Shown: one piece after another, positions 52,001 to 64,000 of the stretch
How the letters are laid out: each line of letters opens with the position of its first letter
Numbering within the stretch: the stretch's first letter is position 1
Assembly (NCBI RefSeq): GCF_000247815.1
Contig: NC_021673.1
Location: 110,075,398-110,139,397, forward strand
Direction: 5' to 3'
Source: Ficedula albicollis
Taxonomy: Eukaryota; Chordata; Aves; Passeriformes; Muscicapidae
DNA length: 64,000 bases
Program-made: the position numbers and the translations under genes
The notes under the pieces: generated by a model
Told to the model about the DNA's origin: nothing
The model's database searches: none
Seen by the model: only the letters and a program-made list of their open reading frames with translations

Positions 52001-55000
52001 TTCTTCTGGGCAGAACTTTCCGTGTCACGTCTCAGCAGGAGAGAGCTGCTTATTCTGTACCTTGATTCTAATTTTAACAATACCTTTCTTTATAAGCACT
52101 ACAGAATATCTATTATCTTTCAGCAATCTTGTAACAACAAGCAGGTTATACCTCTCTTTCCTTTTCAGTTTTTTTTTTTCTTATTTTTCATTCATTTTTT
52201 GGGCTATTTGAAAAGAAACCCTGAATTTTCCCTGGTAAAAACATCACTTTTTAGTGATGATTTGTTAGAGGTGATATAATGGGGTAAAGAGACTTAAAGT
52301 ATGCAGGGAAACCAGCATGTCCTGATAACTATATAAGCTTCTGGGAGAAAGGTACAGAAATATCCAGAAGGAGTAAATATGGTAAGGTATTCATAGGGCA
52401 ACTGCAGACCATTAGCTAGGGACCCATAATGGAAAAGTGCCATCTTTAAAGGCATTTTTGTTTCTACAATTTTTATGACAGTTTTATGGTAATTCTGTAA
52501 CTACTGTACATCACTGCTTCACAGTGATTCCTTTTTATCTCTTGAGATTTTACCAAGATGTTAGGATGTAATATATGGAGAGAAGAGCAATCATCACATA
52601 GAAAGCTACACATAAAAGAGTCATATAATCAATTGTTCTGATGTCATAAAAGTCACAGTCCGCTGGTCTGATGTCACAGTGATGGATTGGGAGTTTTAAT
52701 GCTTCATTTATGGTGTTTAAAAAAATGTGGGAAGGGGTGGTTATGTCAAAACACATGCCATTCTTAATGTGGCATTAACAGAGCTAAATGGGATGCAGTG
52801 ATATTTATTTATTTGACCACAGAAGTGTGAGCCAAGATCAGTGTTAACAGCATAAATGTGACTACTTCTGTGTGCTTTCAGAAACCAGTGGGCGAGAGCC
52901 AGGAGCAATGAATATTTACTGCAGCTGAGGATCTCCTCCAATGTTTTAATTAATAATAAGGGAAGTAAGGGCTCAACCATGACTTTGCCCCAGGTCAGGG
53001 GCACACGACTGTGGTATCCAAAGAGCAGCCTGGGAGGCTGTGAATGCTGGTGTTGCAGTCTGCTGCTGCTTCCCACATGCTTTGGCAAAGGAAATACCCC
53101 CGGCTTGCCCTTCCCTCGCTCACAGTAACCAGCAGGTGGGGAGAGAAAGAGGGGTGGGGGCTGGAACAGAGGTCTGCTGGTATTGCCATGGAGAGAACTG
53201 AATGGACACAGCAGTCACATTGGTGGTTCTGCTCTCTTCACTGTGGCCCACAGCCAGGGAAAGCTGCTTGCAGGGGAATGTGGTACAGCCCTTACTTTTT
53301 AGGTGAGACAGTGCAAGATGGGTCATGTGGGGCCATAAGACTCAAGACATCCTTAGGTCACATACTTTGGGATTTAGGATTGGAAAACTGTCCTGTTTCA
53401 GTGTTTGCACTCCTGAGGCAGCAGGCTGTTCAGAGGGGTGTGGACTGGTACCATTTTTGTGGTCACTCTGTGGTAAGGAGAGGGAGTATATTACTTTTAT
53501 GATGGAGGAGCTTGAGGCTGGCATTTCCCATTCTAGCAGTCAGCCACAGCCCCCTACTAAAAGCACATCAGGTGGCTGTTTCTGCTCAAACTTTCATTGG
53601 ACTGGTCTTGAATGTGAATGACAGGTGTCAGGGTCTGTGTGTGCTGGGGACATGGACAGGTCATGAGTCCCAGAAACTGCCCTGGACTCACAAGACTTGA
53701 TTTAATTTTGACTCCTGTTAAGAAGCTTTTGTTTGCAACGGAGAGGGCTGCAAAAAGGACTACTCCTTATCAAAAACCACAGCTGTGGGATCTCCATAGA
53801 CATAGGTGTTATGCATAAGAGCACTACTCCCTCAGTTTGTGATGGGCACAGGAGCTCTTGCATCTGGCCAGGTGTATGTCTGGAAAAAAATAGGTCTATC
53901 TTGGGTGACATTTTTGCTCATCCTGACTGCAGTTAAAAGATGACTTTGTGGCATTGCCAGAGACGTTATCACTCTCCTGCCAGTGCTGTTCTTAGCTTCT
54001 GTCTCCCTCTCCTCACCTCCCCTTTCTCCAGTCTCCCCTCAGCTTTCACTCCTTCACCCATAAAGTCCTTTCAGCCTAAGAGTGTCCCTCCTGGCTCAGC
54101 ACAGCTGGGAACAGTGACTTTAGGAGCATTTCAGGCAGTGTCTCCAGGGCGCATCAGCCCAGCATTGCAGAGGACTTGTGGGTTTACAGGCAGATAACAC
54201 TGGGCTTCCCTCTGCAGCAGGACACTTAGTGCCCAGTGATGGCCAGAAAGGGAACACAAGAGCTCACTTGCAGAGAGGGATCCTCTGACTTCACTTGGCT
54301 TTCTGGACAAAAGTGAAACACTTTATCTTTGTGTTCTCTGAGGCTTGGGAGAAGGACTTTCACAGCCACCAGGAACCCCTAACAGAACCACTGCCCTGTG
54401 CTGTCTGCATCTTCCCTCCTATCCAGCTTATTTTCTCCTCCTCAAACACAAAGTTGGCCAAGGGATCCATTGCAAATATCTGTAGTAGTGTGCATTTTTT
54501 TCACCATCATTTTTGAAGCTTCATACAGTCCCCTTCCTTCATGTTGAAAGCAGAGTAAGAGAACTCCAATTTCATGCCCTCAGGCCTGAATAAAAGAATA
54601 AAAACAACACAACATTTGCATCTGTTTAGCAAGTTCTATTCTAGAAGTCTCCATGCAGGAAAAAAAAAGTGGGGAGAAAAGCCCCATCATTTCAGGTGAC
54701 ATAGAGCTGTTCAGAGAGTACTGTGGAAAGGCACAGAAGAAAATTATTGTCATAAATGGCCTAAGAATTCATGGCCTTATGATTGCAAACACAAAGTCTA
54801 AAAAGGTTACATTCTCTTGCTTCTCTGCCTACCCCTGATATCAATGAACATCAGCTAAAGGTGGCTGAAGAACCAATTTCATGCATCTACTGTAGAAGGA
54901 AATGAACTGAGCCAAGGGCAAAAATAAAATTATACAAATGTTATTATAGACTAGCCTGCTTCTGTCCTAGTTTAATTCAAATTTCAGTGCTGCAGGCTTT

Positions 55001-58000
55001 GCTGTTGGCAGTAGCCTTCCTGAATAAATCAACATTTGCTTACATCTAAATTATTAGAGAAACATGTGACTTTGTTTATTGTATAAATTATACGCAAGGT
55101 TAAAGCATTAACTGTTCAACGGGCTCTGTGCAGCCACACAATCTCTCCCATCCCCCCCAAACCTTTTTCCCCCAACGCTATTCTGAGGACAAGGCATCCA
55201 GGGTGGGCTGGGTGGGGGCTGCCTGGCAGGAGTGCAGCTGGGGGCATCATTTTAGGGCCTTTCCTTTCATTGTGCTGCCCCGGGGGAAATCACTCACTGC
55301 CATGCAGAGCACGCAGAGGATGAAAGGCACCCTTGTGCTGGCTGGGCTCTTCAGCCCTGCTTTGCAGCAGTGTTTGTGGGTGCAGGAGGCATGGGGAGAG
55401 GTGTTCAAACCCAGGCACGTTTGCAGGCAGAGGAAGGAATCTGCTGCCACCAGCACTGCCCTGATGGGTGGTGGGATCCCCATTGCCTGGCTCCACAGCA
55501 GGTTCCTGGCTGGAACCACAGCAGCCCAGGGTCTGGGAGCACAGCAGCTCTGGGGGCTCCAGCGAGTTTGTGTGCCACAATCCCCAGACTCCCGGTGGGT
55601 TTTCCAAGCTTCAAGCTGCTGAGGTTCATCTGGGAAGGTGCTCATTAAGAAAAGTGAGCAGCTCTGCTGCCTTCACCCTGCATGTCCCAGCCCTGAAGGA
55701 CTCACGTCACCCATCCCCTGGCTACCAGCTCTGTGTCTCTGTAGTGACAGCTGCTGTGGCCCCTCCCAGCTGGACTCCCTTTCCATAGCTGCTTTCCTTA
55801 CTGCTCTTCACATAATAGAAGCACTCCTCTTCCCTTGGGAATACAGTCCTGTTGCACAGGAAGGCTCTGCTGCAACAGTCCTGAGCACTGCAGCAGTGCA
55901 ACTTCTAACTGCAGTATCTGGCATTATTGGTATAAAGTAGTGAAGGATCCTCTTTTTAAAACAAAGCTAGCAGAAAACCCAAAGGAGCCCTTGTCCCCCA
56001 AAGCCAGTAATGTCTCACAGGCCAGTTGGTATGGTGCTTTTTGTCACAAGTGTATCACCACACAGCAGCTGTGTAAATCTTTTCCACAAAGGTATCAGAT
56101 GCCACTAGCTCGGGGTCTAGGATGTGGAATCCAAATATATGTCTCCTGGGTTCCTGCCCTGAAATACTATCAGGAGGTTTCTGTGGCCGTACTGAACTGA
56201 ATATTTTGTTTACATTTCATTTACACTTACAAATTAATATATACTTTCAGTGCTGTTAAAGGGCCATTGAACAGAGCTGTAGTTTTATATTCAGCAACAG
56301 GATGTAATTTCCCTATCAATAAAGTTGTTTGTTTTTCTCTGCACTCGATTATTATGGAAATTTCACAGTTTCTCAGCTATAGTGGTGTCTAGTGAAATGA
56401 GCAGGCCATTTATGTGGATTTTTTTTCAAGTGTCCTTACTCTTTTCTATTTATGCTAATGTTATTTCATGCTAATAGCAGACTATATTTTGCTTTGTTAC
56501 TATTAAAACCTGGCTGGCTTGAGTAAAAGGAACATTTTTATAATGTTTTCTGGAAATGATCTACCACAGTAAAATCATCTCCATTACAAGTGTGGCTTTA
56601 GATGAGACCCTGTTTCCCTGTGCTTCAATCTAAAAAGTGAGAAATCCTTTAGACATAAATTAATTTCACTGGCTCCTTTTCCTATTTCTGTTCTTTGTAA
56701 ATGATAACTTACTGTGTAATTTAGCTATGCTGCAAGGAGTTCTTCTTCCAAGAGGGATTCGGGAAGCATATATTGTTTATCTCAGCCTGTAAACATGAGG
56801 TTTACAAATCCCATTACCAAATAATGGGATTGGAATTCCTATTTCAATTTTTATGCATCCTTTTGCAAAAATGTGACCTTCTTCTCCATCCTGAATAGCT
56901 GAGATCTTCCTTCTCCATTAGACAGGGCTCTGTATCATTATAACCTGTCCTGGCTTCCTTCCTGGGTATTGCCACAAAAAATCAGTGGGATCTTTAAACA
57001 TGAGAAATTCACTTTTAGCCTGGAAAGGAAGCCAAAGCGAACTCCATCTCCTTTGCCTGAAATTTATATCAGACCTGTGAGAGGAGACTCACAGAATGAG
57101 AAGATTCAAGGCAGAAAATGCAATCATTATTTAGGCATTCTGTCTTCTATGGTGGTTCTGTTCGTGCCTGCCTTCAGAGCCTCCTACCCCAGTGATACTG
57201 AAAAAGTGCTGAGGAAAATGAGTTCAGGTTCCCCACAAGCACCCCACCAGGGAAAGGTTCCCATGAATCCCACAGCAGTTTTGGGGGAGATGTTAAAATG
57301 CAAGCTAGCTCTTCCTTGGCCTTATGCTGCTGCCTCCGAGCTCTTACACCAGGGATGAAAATCTGGCGCAGCGACGTCTTCCCTCGGTTGGAAAATTTGC
57401 CTCATCTGACTGACAAGCCTGGGCACCGAGGTCAGCTGGGAGGCCTGGCTGAACAGAAGGCTGTAATGAAGACATTTTCTCTCTCCTGGCTGACCTCCTA
57501 CAGCCGACAGATTTGAATAGCCTCTTCTCCAGCTGACAGAATGAAATGCAGGCTAGCAGAGATCAAAAGCACTTACCATTTATCTACCTAGTTATTCATA
57601 ATGTCCCCCATCACCATGGTATCTGAAAGCCTCCAGTGAACTGGGGAGAGTTCCCTGGGGCTAAGAGCCTCCAGTGCTTCCTCACAGCAATCAAAATTGC
57701 TTCCTGAGGCTTGGTTTGGTTTTTTCCCTTCTTTCCCTGGCTCATAATTTTTATCCATTACTGCAGATCATCATGGGGATTAAAGTGAAGATTGAATCAA
57801 CTGGGCAAAGGCTTTGACTGGATTTGCATACACTCTCATCCAGCTCCAGTATTCTAGCGTCTGATCAAAAGATTTATTGTAACAGTAAAAGAGTGGCTGA
57901 AGAGAGGAATTAAAAGTTCCCAGCCACAAAGTCCTATCTGAGAGGAAATTAATAGAGACAAGACTACCATTTTAAGACCAAGACTAAGTGTATTTTATAC

Positions 58001-59180
58001 ATTGAAAAGACAAGTAAATGAATGCATGGCTGAAATATTTTTACAAAAAGGTACAGAATTTTCTGGTGGGAGTTTTCTCTTTGTAATTTGCACAATGCTT
58101 TGACAGTTGGTCATGCAAAGCAAATAACTCACTGCTGTTAAAGAGAAAAAAAAGAAAACTATGAAAACAAAAAAGAGAATTTCTTTGAAAACGTTTCTAT
58201 AATTTTTTAAATGGTTGTCAGATAGGACAAGCTGATAAACAGCCTACTCTGCCTAGACACTGGTGTTACCCATTTCTTTTAGGACTGAAAGCAAGTTTTT
58301 AAACTGATCTTTGCTCTGCTTCCTACTTGTCAGCCTCTTGTGACATCACTCTTGCACTTTTCCATTGCTGCTACAAGACCAAATCCTTCATTTTTTGAGA
58401 GGTGCTGGGATGCTTCAGTGACAAATATCCTGGAGTTTCTATTAACAAAACAATGAAAAAATTTAGTCATGGGATGCCAGTATTTTCTTCTTCTGATTCA
58501 TATTAAACAATCAGCGATTTATTAAGAGCTTGTTAATTAGTAATGTGGAAAACTTGATGATTAAAAAGAAACCCAAAGCAACAGAGAGGAGAACCTCTAC
58601 TGGATTATCTTATGGAAAATGCAATCAGGCTGTAAAAGGAAGCTAAAAATAAAACTAATACCTTCTTCATTGACCTCAGGCAGTTGCAATTGGATAAAAC
58701 ACTTTTCGGTTTGTTCCCAGCAGTTTTGTGCAGTGTTGCTCTATGATAGGACTAGCAAGTGTATTCTGCTTGGAGGAAGATTCATCTTGGCTGAGTGTGT
58801 GGGAATTTTGAGTTCAAGTGAAGCCTTAGAAGAATCATATTTCAGGTGCCTACAAGTTTATAAACAGAGGTTCATGGAGAAGTGGTTGCTGCCAGAGAAG
58901 TACCTACTTACCCCTTTATTTAAACATCTGAATGGCATGAGGTATGGTACAGGTCATTAATGTGACACAGCAGAAAAACATGCTTTAAAATAAATCTGTC
59001 CTTTATTGCCCAGGTGACAGGAATCCCTTTATTGTGTAATCTGGCTGTTTTGGAAACTCCAGTAGCAGAGCTCAATTTTGGTAAACATGTTTGGGGGTTT
59101 TTTTTACAGGATTTACTTTGTCATTACAAATGTTTTAAAATATTTAAAGTTTACACCAGATTTTACCAGAACAACTGCTG
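52001..59180. other. 7.2 kb of unique non-coding DNA
   Basis: No gene is recognised. Frames at 53044-53502 (152 codons), 55128-55622 (164 codons) and 56969-57358 (129 codons) are the longest, but each lacks a known domain and the first two overlap long frames on the other strand. The word TCTGATGTCA occurs twice 30 bases apart at 52637 and 52667. No transposon was identified. Confidence 0.5.
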
Positions 59181-59275
59181 AAAATATATAGTAGTACAAA
59201 ACTGTACTACAGTATATACTATATTATAGTAATCTGCCATATTATCACACCGTAGCATAAAACTATACTAGATTG
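59181..59275. repeat. AT-rich palindromic cluster
   Basis: GTAGTACA (59191-59198) and TGTACTAC (59203-59210) form a perfect hairpin with a four-base loop. TATATA words lie on both sides. A second palindromic word around ACTATATTATAGT follows at about 59218-59230. Confidence 0.75.
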
Positions 59276-61575
59276 TCAAGGAAATAAATCTCATGTCTGA
59301 GGAAATATCCTTCGCTGGTTTACACAATAGTCTTTAGTCACATAGCTGTTAGTTTACAAAAGTCAATATTTCATAGTGGGGCTTCCACTAGCTATTGCTA
59401 ATTAAACCAATTCTGCCATATATGTAAAAGTTATTGGAATGTGTTCTGGGCAATAAGCTCCTCTGGCCCACATTGGGTATATAAATCAGGCACGGGGCAG
59501 TGCAAAAGGTATTATGCATCAGTGTCCTGTGTGTATACACAGTGTGGATTTTTTGGTTAGGAGCATAATGTTCTATCACAGGAGAAACCTGGGCTGTGGT
59601 GTTAACCTCACCTAGCTCAGAGTTTAGGAGCATTGCAGAGGTGATACTTTCAGCCTTGGAGGGATAATGTATCATACTTGAGCACCTTGTTCACAGCAGT
59701 GCTGCAGTCCTGAAATAGGCTATCATCACTTCTTGGAGCTGATGGCTTTCTGCTGCAAGGTAGCAGTGTCATCTAATACTGTGAGGCAAGGGGATGAGGG
59801 TGTGGAAGGACAGAATTTAATGAGGAACAATACTTTGCAGCAGTGCTTTAAATGCCTCGGGCTTGGTGTCCTAGTAAGCTCTGGATAAGTGAGGAAAGGC
59901 ACAAATAACTTGGACTTTCACACTGAAAAAAAAAAAAAAAGGAAAAAAAAATTTAACTTAAAATTATGCAGGGATCATTCAGGGAGCTTTAATTTTCCAG
60001 GGAGTGTCTAATGGTTTCAATGCTATGCAATTGTACACAGCCAGACCTAAAGCAGGTTTTTGTTTCAGCTGGCACACAAACCTAAACCCTGTTCTGCCCA
60101 GGACTGATGAGACCAAGTGATAGTGCCATGAGACATGTGCCATGAAGTTTCTAGTTCTCTGCTCTCCTCTGTCCAAGGAAATTCAGCCTTCTCTCTCATT
60201 CCCAGCTGGAGGGAGCCCAAAGGATAAAGTTTTTTGAATTTTCCCTCCCCTCTTGCTGAGTCCTTCATACAAGGTCAGTTCCATCTATTGAAGGGACCAG
60301 CTCCTTTTCTGACAACTGTTAGAAAAGGAGTCCCATGACCCACTTGGAACAGGATTCTAGGCAGTGAACCCTAAACATATATTAATTGTGTCTTAAAAGA
60401 GATTAAATACCTCAGCCCCTGAAATAGAGAAAACTGAAGATACAGACATTTTCCCACAGTTTCATGTTGTATTGCATCTGTGTTTTGGTCTCTGTTATGT
60501 GATGGTCTATCTTTTGTCAAGCATTGTGTAGTGTCTTTTGGCAGAATCTTCTGTAGTGACCAGACACTCAAAAGTTCACCAATAGCAAATGGCATGGCCA
60601 AAATAAATTCCAGGTAATTTTTGTGCCTCTAAGATGTGAACTTTGAAGCAGTCCCTAAGTCCATGTTAAGAAATTGGTTCAGCATTGAGAGAGAACTCTG
60701 GTACCTGATGTGTCAGTACTTCAAGCTCAGGCATGATGCTGCAGCAATACAAACATGGCTTTCAGGCAAGTGACTTACAGTAGGGAACCGTGTCTGGACC
60801 ATGGATGTCTGTGTTATTCAGGTAATGAGTATTAGCCGGCAAAAATGACAAAATCTGAATCCAAAACATTCTGACTATGAGAGCAAATGGTTGCATGGCT
60901 TTTAAGACTGCCTGCATTAATGGATAGGCATCCCTTTTCCAGAGCCATAAAAGTAAAACCAACAGAAGTAAATGCCAAATCTAGACATCTCCATTCTTGT
61001 TGCAGCTACAGAGTTTCTGAGATGTCCACAGAAAGGACAGAATGCATGTGCAAGAAAAGTCTTGTACCTGCTGCTGGTGCTGCAGAGTGAAGCTCTAGGT
61101 GTGTGTTCTTCCTGCACTCAACAGCCCTGGATGAAGGTGTTCCTGTCCTAGCTGCTGGATGTTATTACTCCTGCCAGAAGACATGATTCAGTGAGAGTTC
61201 CTGAGCAGAGCAGCTGGGTGAGGTTACACAGATGAGGAAGGCAATTTTTCTAACTGTCTGACTTGAAGCAGATAGGGAAGGGCTTGTGTGCCCCTTTCTT
61301 GGCAGAGCTGAGGTGACAACGCTTTCTGATAGGGGCATGGTAACCCCCAGTTAGGAATGATTGTCTTGACAGGCACAGCTGTTTGTAGAATCCATGACCT
61401 AGTATGAAAACTTCAAGTGTCACTTGAAAATTAGCTAGACAATGGCAAACAAGATTTACAGATGGTGAAAATCTGGCACTAGAGGCATTAGAGGGCTTGG
61501 CACACAGCACTCGGGCAGCCACAGGGTTGCAGGACTTCTGGCTCGCATCTTCCTCCTCCAGTCTCTCCCCACTTC
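59276..61575. other. Unique non-coding DNA
   Basis: No gene or repeat family is recognised. A-runs lie at 59926-59940 and 59943-59951. Open frames are under 115 codons. Confidence 0.5.
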
Positions 61576-61935
61576 TGCCTTCAAGCATCCCCCAGTGGCA
61601 GGGTCAGATGGAGGGGTGATCCAAGGGATGCCCTCCCCATGATGTCATCCAGTTTGATCTGTCCAGCAGCAGAGCTCCACACCTGCCTTTGAGCATCCCC
61701 CAGTGGCAGGGTCAGATGGAGGGGTGATCCAAGGGATGCCCTCCCCATGATGTCATCCAGTTTGATCTGTCCAGCAGCAGAGCTCCACAGCTCTGATAAT
61801 GAAGAAATCTGCCTTCAAGCATCCCCCAGTGGCAGGGTCAGATGGAGGGGTGATCCAAGGGATGCCCTCCCCATGATGTCATCCAGTTTGATCTGTCCAG
61901 CAGCAGAGCTCCACAGCTCTGATAATGAAGAAAGC
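61576..61935. repeat. Three-copy tandem array, 108- to 126-bp units
   Basis: Copies start at about 61576, 61684 and 61810. The first is about 18 bases shorter because it lacks the GCTCTGATAATGAAGAA segment that ends copies 2 and 3. The copies are otherwise nearly identical. Both unit lengths are multiples of three, so a small + strand frame at 61747-61968 stays open across copies. No domain is recognised. Confidence 0.92.
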
Positions 61936-62858
61936 ACACACACAGCCTGCAGTTCTGGCTGCTTGTAAAAGCAAGTGTTGGCCTTCAGCCCTGGCAGCTG
62001 GAATGCAGAAGTGCAAAGCAGAAGGAACAAAAGCACTGCTTCCCTTCTCTCCTCTGTTTCTATGCACTCAGTCAGTTAAGATGGTTCAGGATGCTGTCTG
62101 TTCTGTGGGCAGCCTGTCATCCTCAAGCTGCTGTAACCTTGATTAAATCCAAGTACTTTAATTAGAAGAGAGCTGCAGCTCTGCATGGTTGTCCCCCACT
62201 CTGCAAACAGCGGTAGGGAAGTACAATTACACATAGTGACAGATGGAGAGCACTAACGTAGGTGTTAAACCCCTGTGCAGCTCACAGCCCAACAGGGCTG
62301 GTCAGCACCATGGCTCTTCAAGGAGAATGAGCTGGAGACTTGGAAGTTGGCAGAGTGCATGTGTCTTTTGTAGTAGGACTTAAAAATTGATGGCACAACA
62401 CCCTTCATCTGCGTAGAGGCTTGCTGGGGAAAGCTAAGCAGTAACTTTTCCAGTCCCTTCTGGCCATTCTTCCCAGAGATGAGTCCTGGTTTTGTCATAT
62501 TTTGGGAAATCATGCAAAAGAGAATTTGGTAAGAGCCTGCTTCAGGTAGGTAAACAAAACAATATGGAAGATGGTTTTAGCATTGAATTTTTCATCTGAT
62601 TGCATTAAAATCTCTTATAAGAGCTGCAGAGTTGATCTTCAGCTCTCCTCTTTTACAGTATCTTCATTCTGAATGGATCCTTCACGTAGCAAGTCTGAGG
62701 TCCATGAACTTGAAAAGGACAGAAAGAGGGAGAGAGAGAAAGAATAAGCTCATAGAAATTTTTTTTATCTCCTGATCAGCATCTTTCGAAGAGAGGCACT
62801 CACAGGAGTTTCCACTGCATTGGCCGCAGTTAATGAGGCTGCAAGGGACTTTTCCTGA
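61936..62858. other. Unique non-coding DNA
   Basis: Nothing recognised apart from a short GAGA-rich stretch at about 62720-62745. Confidence 0.5.
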
Positions 62859-63035
62859 GCAGTGACAAGTTCCCTTTTGAGTGCTCAGAGTAGCATCACA
62901 TAGTATTTCCAGACTTAGCTACCTCTTTTGGAAGCTGGGCTCAGTCTCAGCAGTGACAAGTTCCCTTTTGAGTGCTTAGAGTAGCATCACATAATATTTC
63001 CACACTTAGCTACCTCTTTTGGAAGCTGGGCTCAG
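62859..63035. repeat. Two-copy tandem duplication, 91-bp unit
   Basis: The segment beginning GCAGTGACAAG at 62859 is repeated at 62950 with about three substitutions. This is a recent duplication. Confidence 0.92.
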
Positions 63036-64000
63036 CAACACTCCAGGATGGCAGCTATGGCACATAGTCCAGTGACTTTCTCCCTGTCGATTAAAGGGCT
63101 AATGAAGTAAGTCTCACTGTAGCTGGGATTTTCTCTGGGATCTTTTGCAGCCCCACAAGGAGAATGGGGAGAAGGGTGAGATCTTTCAGCCTCAGAATGG
63201 TACAAAAGAATCTTACTGGTGCAAGTACAGCTGTGGAAAACAGAGGGTTTATTGTTTCACCCATGTTTCATGCACAGCCAGGGGAGTTCTATGAAGCAGT
63301 CACACTTGGGGGAAGGGGAGGAAAAAGCATTGTTTATTCAGTAGGGAAATTATAGAGACATGACCAAACATTGCTCCTCAAAAGTGCAGCACTGCTCAAA
63401 AGCCAACATCTGAGGTAATTTATTAGTAGGATTTATGCTACTGAGCAAACTATCTGGAGAATACAATAGAAACTAGTTCCAGAGCACCTTGGCTTCCTGA
63501 TACTTGTGAAATCCAAACAACAAACAAAAAAGTCAAGATTGCTATCTATACTTCTTTGAACACATAAACTTCCATCTCAAATTTGCCAAGGGTAAGCGAG
63601 CACCATCCAACTGCACTTTTTTTCTCTCAGTCTGCTTAAAAATCAGCACTAAGAATTCCTCCTTGACTTTAATAAGGGTAGAAGGGAAGGGGTAGAGGAA
63701 GAAGGAAGCAGCTTTCCAGCTACTTCAGACAAACAGCTGGGTTGTGAGGTAGAGGTAGGATAGGAAGAGCCCTGCTGATACAGTTTCTGGGATGCAACTC
63801 TGCCTCATCTCAAGAATTGCCTTTGTTGGCTGGAATGTTGCAGCTCCTGGGAGATGGAGTCAGGACATTTCTCCTTGCTGCCCCTGCCCTTTTCATTTCC
63901 TACAGAAAAAATGCTTCCATACAGACTTTTGCTGCAGTTAAAGGTCTGCCAGGAGCATCGCTGCTTCATAATTCCCCCCCATTTGCTTAAGTGCATGAAT
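63036..64000. other. Unique non-coding DNA to the window edge
   Basis: No gene or repeat is recognised. Open frames are under 65 codons. Confidence 0.5.

Noticed and set aside
53044..53502. 152-codon frame
   Set aside because: No domain recognised and overlapped by minus-strand frames. It is treated as chance.
55128..55940. Overlapping frames of 92-164 codons on both strands as a possible gene
   Set aside because: No known domain, no splice or promoter context, and opposite-strand frames of similar length, typical of moderate-GC non-coding DNA.
61747..61968. In-frame 42-residue repeat protein
   Set aside because: The frame stays open only because the unit length is divisible by three. No start context, domain or wider coding signal supports it.

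Overview
This window looks like bird nuclear DNA, most likely a gene-poor intergenic or intronic stretch. The evidence is two fragments of CR1, the main avian LINE: a 5'-truncated + strand copy at about 45.75-46.15 kb, and a - strand 3' tail at about 20.83-20.93 kb. In addition there are very few transposons, several worn MIR-type SINE relics and an ancient L3/CR1-like fragment, set in AT-rich unique sequence interrupted by two GC- and CpG-rich islands. I found no protein-coding gene that I can support. The long open frames are either poly-Gly/poly-Pro readings of G runs or unrelated chance frames of 60-165 codons with no recognisable domain. No tRNA, rRNA, CRISPR array, bacterial-type operon or intact mobile element was seen.

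Layout: 1-2.06 kb is CpG-rich island 1, broken by four pure G runs. From 2-32 kb is AT-rich non-coding DNA with a few CpG-retaining patches that could be regulatory (4.7-5.1, 27.8-28.2 and 29.1-29.6 kb), candidate non-coding exons, a perfect 550-bp tandem duplication (17.5-18.6 kb), MIR relics, a CR1 tail and a 530-base G run at 23.1 kb. 32.1-34.65 kb is CpG-rich island 2, with G runs of 1305 and 358 bases. From 34.6-64 kb is AT-rich DNA with a mosaic three-part tandem array (43.7-44.7 kb), a MIR relic, the CR1 copy, a palindromic AT-rich patch (59.2 kb) and two young tandem arrays (61.6 and 62.9 kb).

The strongest unexpected signal is technical. Seven uninterrupted G runs (54-1305 bases), all G on the + strand, sit in GC-rich or low-complexity DNA, exactly where short-read assemblies break. 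Two are flanked by perfect direct copies of the adjoining 16 and 23 bases, as if two overlapping contig ends had been scaffolded with a gap between them. I infer that the runs are assembly gaps written as G, not DNA. Both probable CpG-island promoters are therefore partly unsequenced here, which limits any claim about the genes they serve.

The strongest biological signal is a set of independent, recent short tandem duplications (units about 21 bp to 550 bp), plus the 43.7 kb array, whose copies carry a mosaic of diagnostic variants. I did not find a convincing undescribed system. Several splice-site-bounded candidate exons, probably of long non-coding RNAs, deserve a transcript check.
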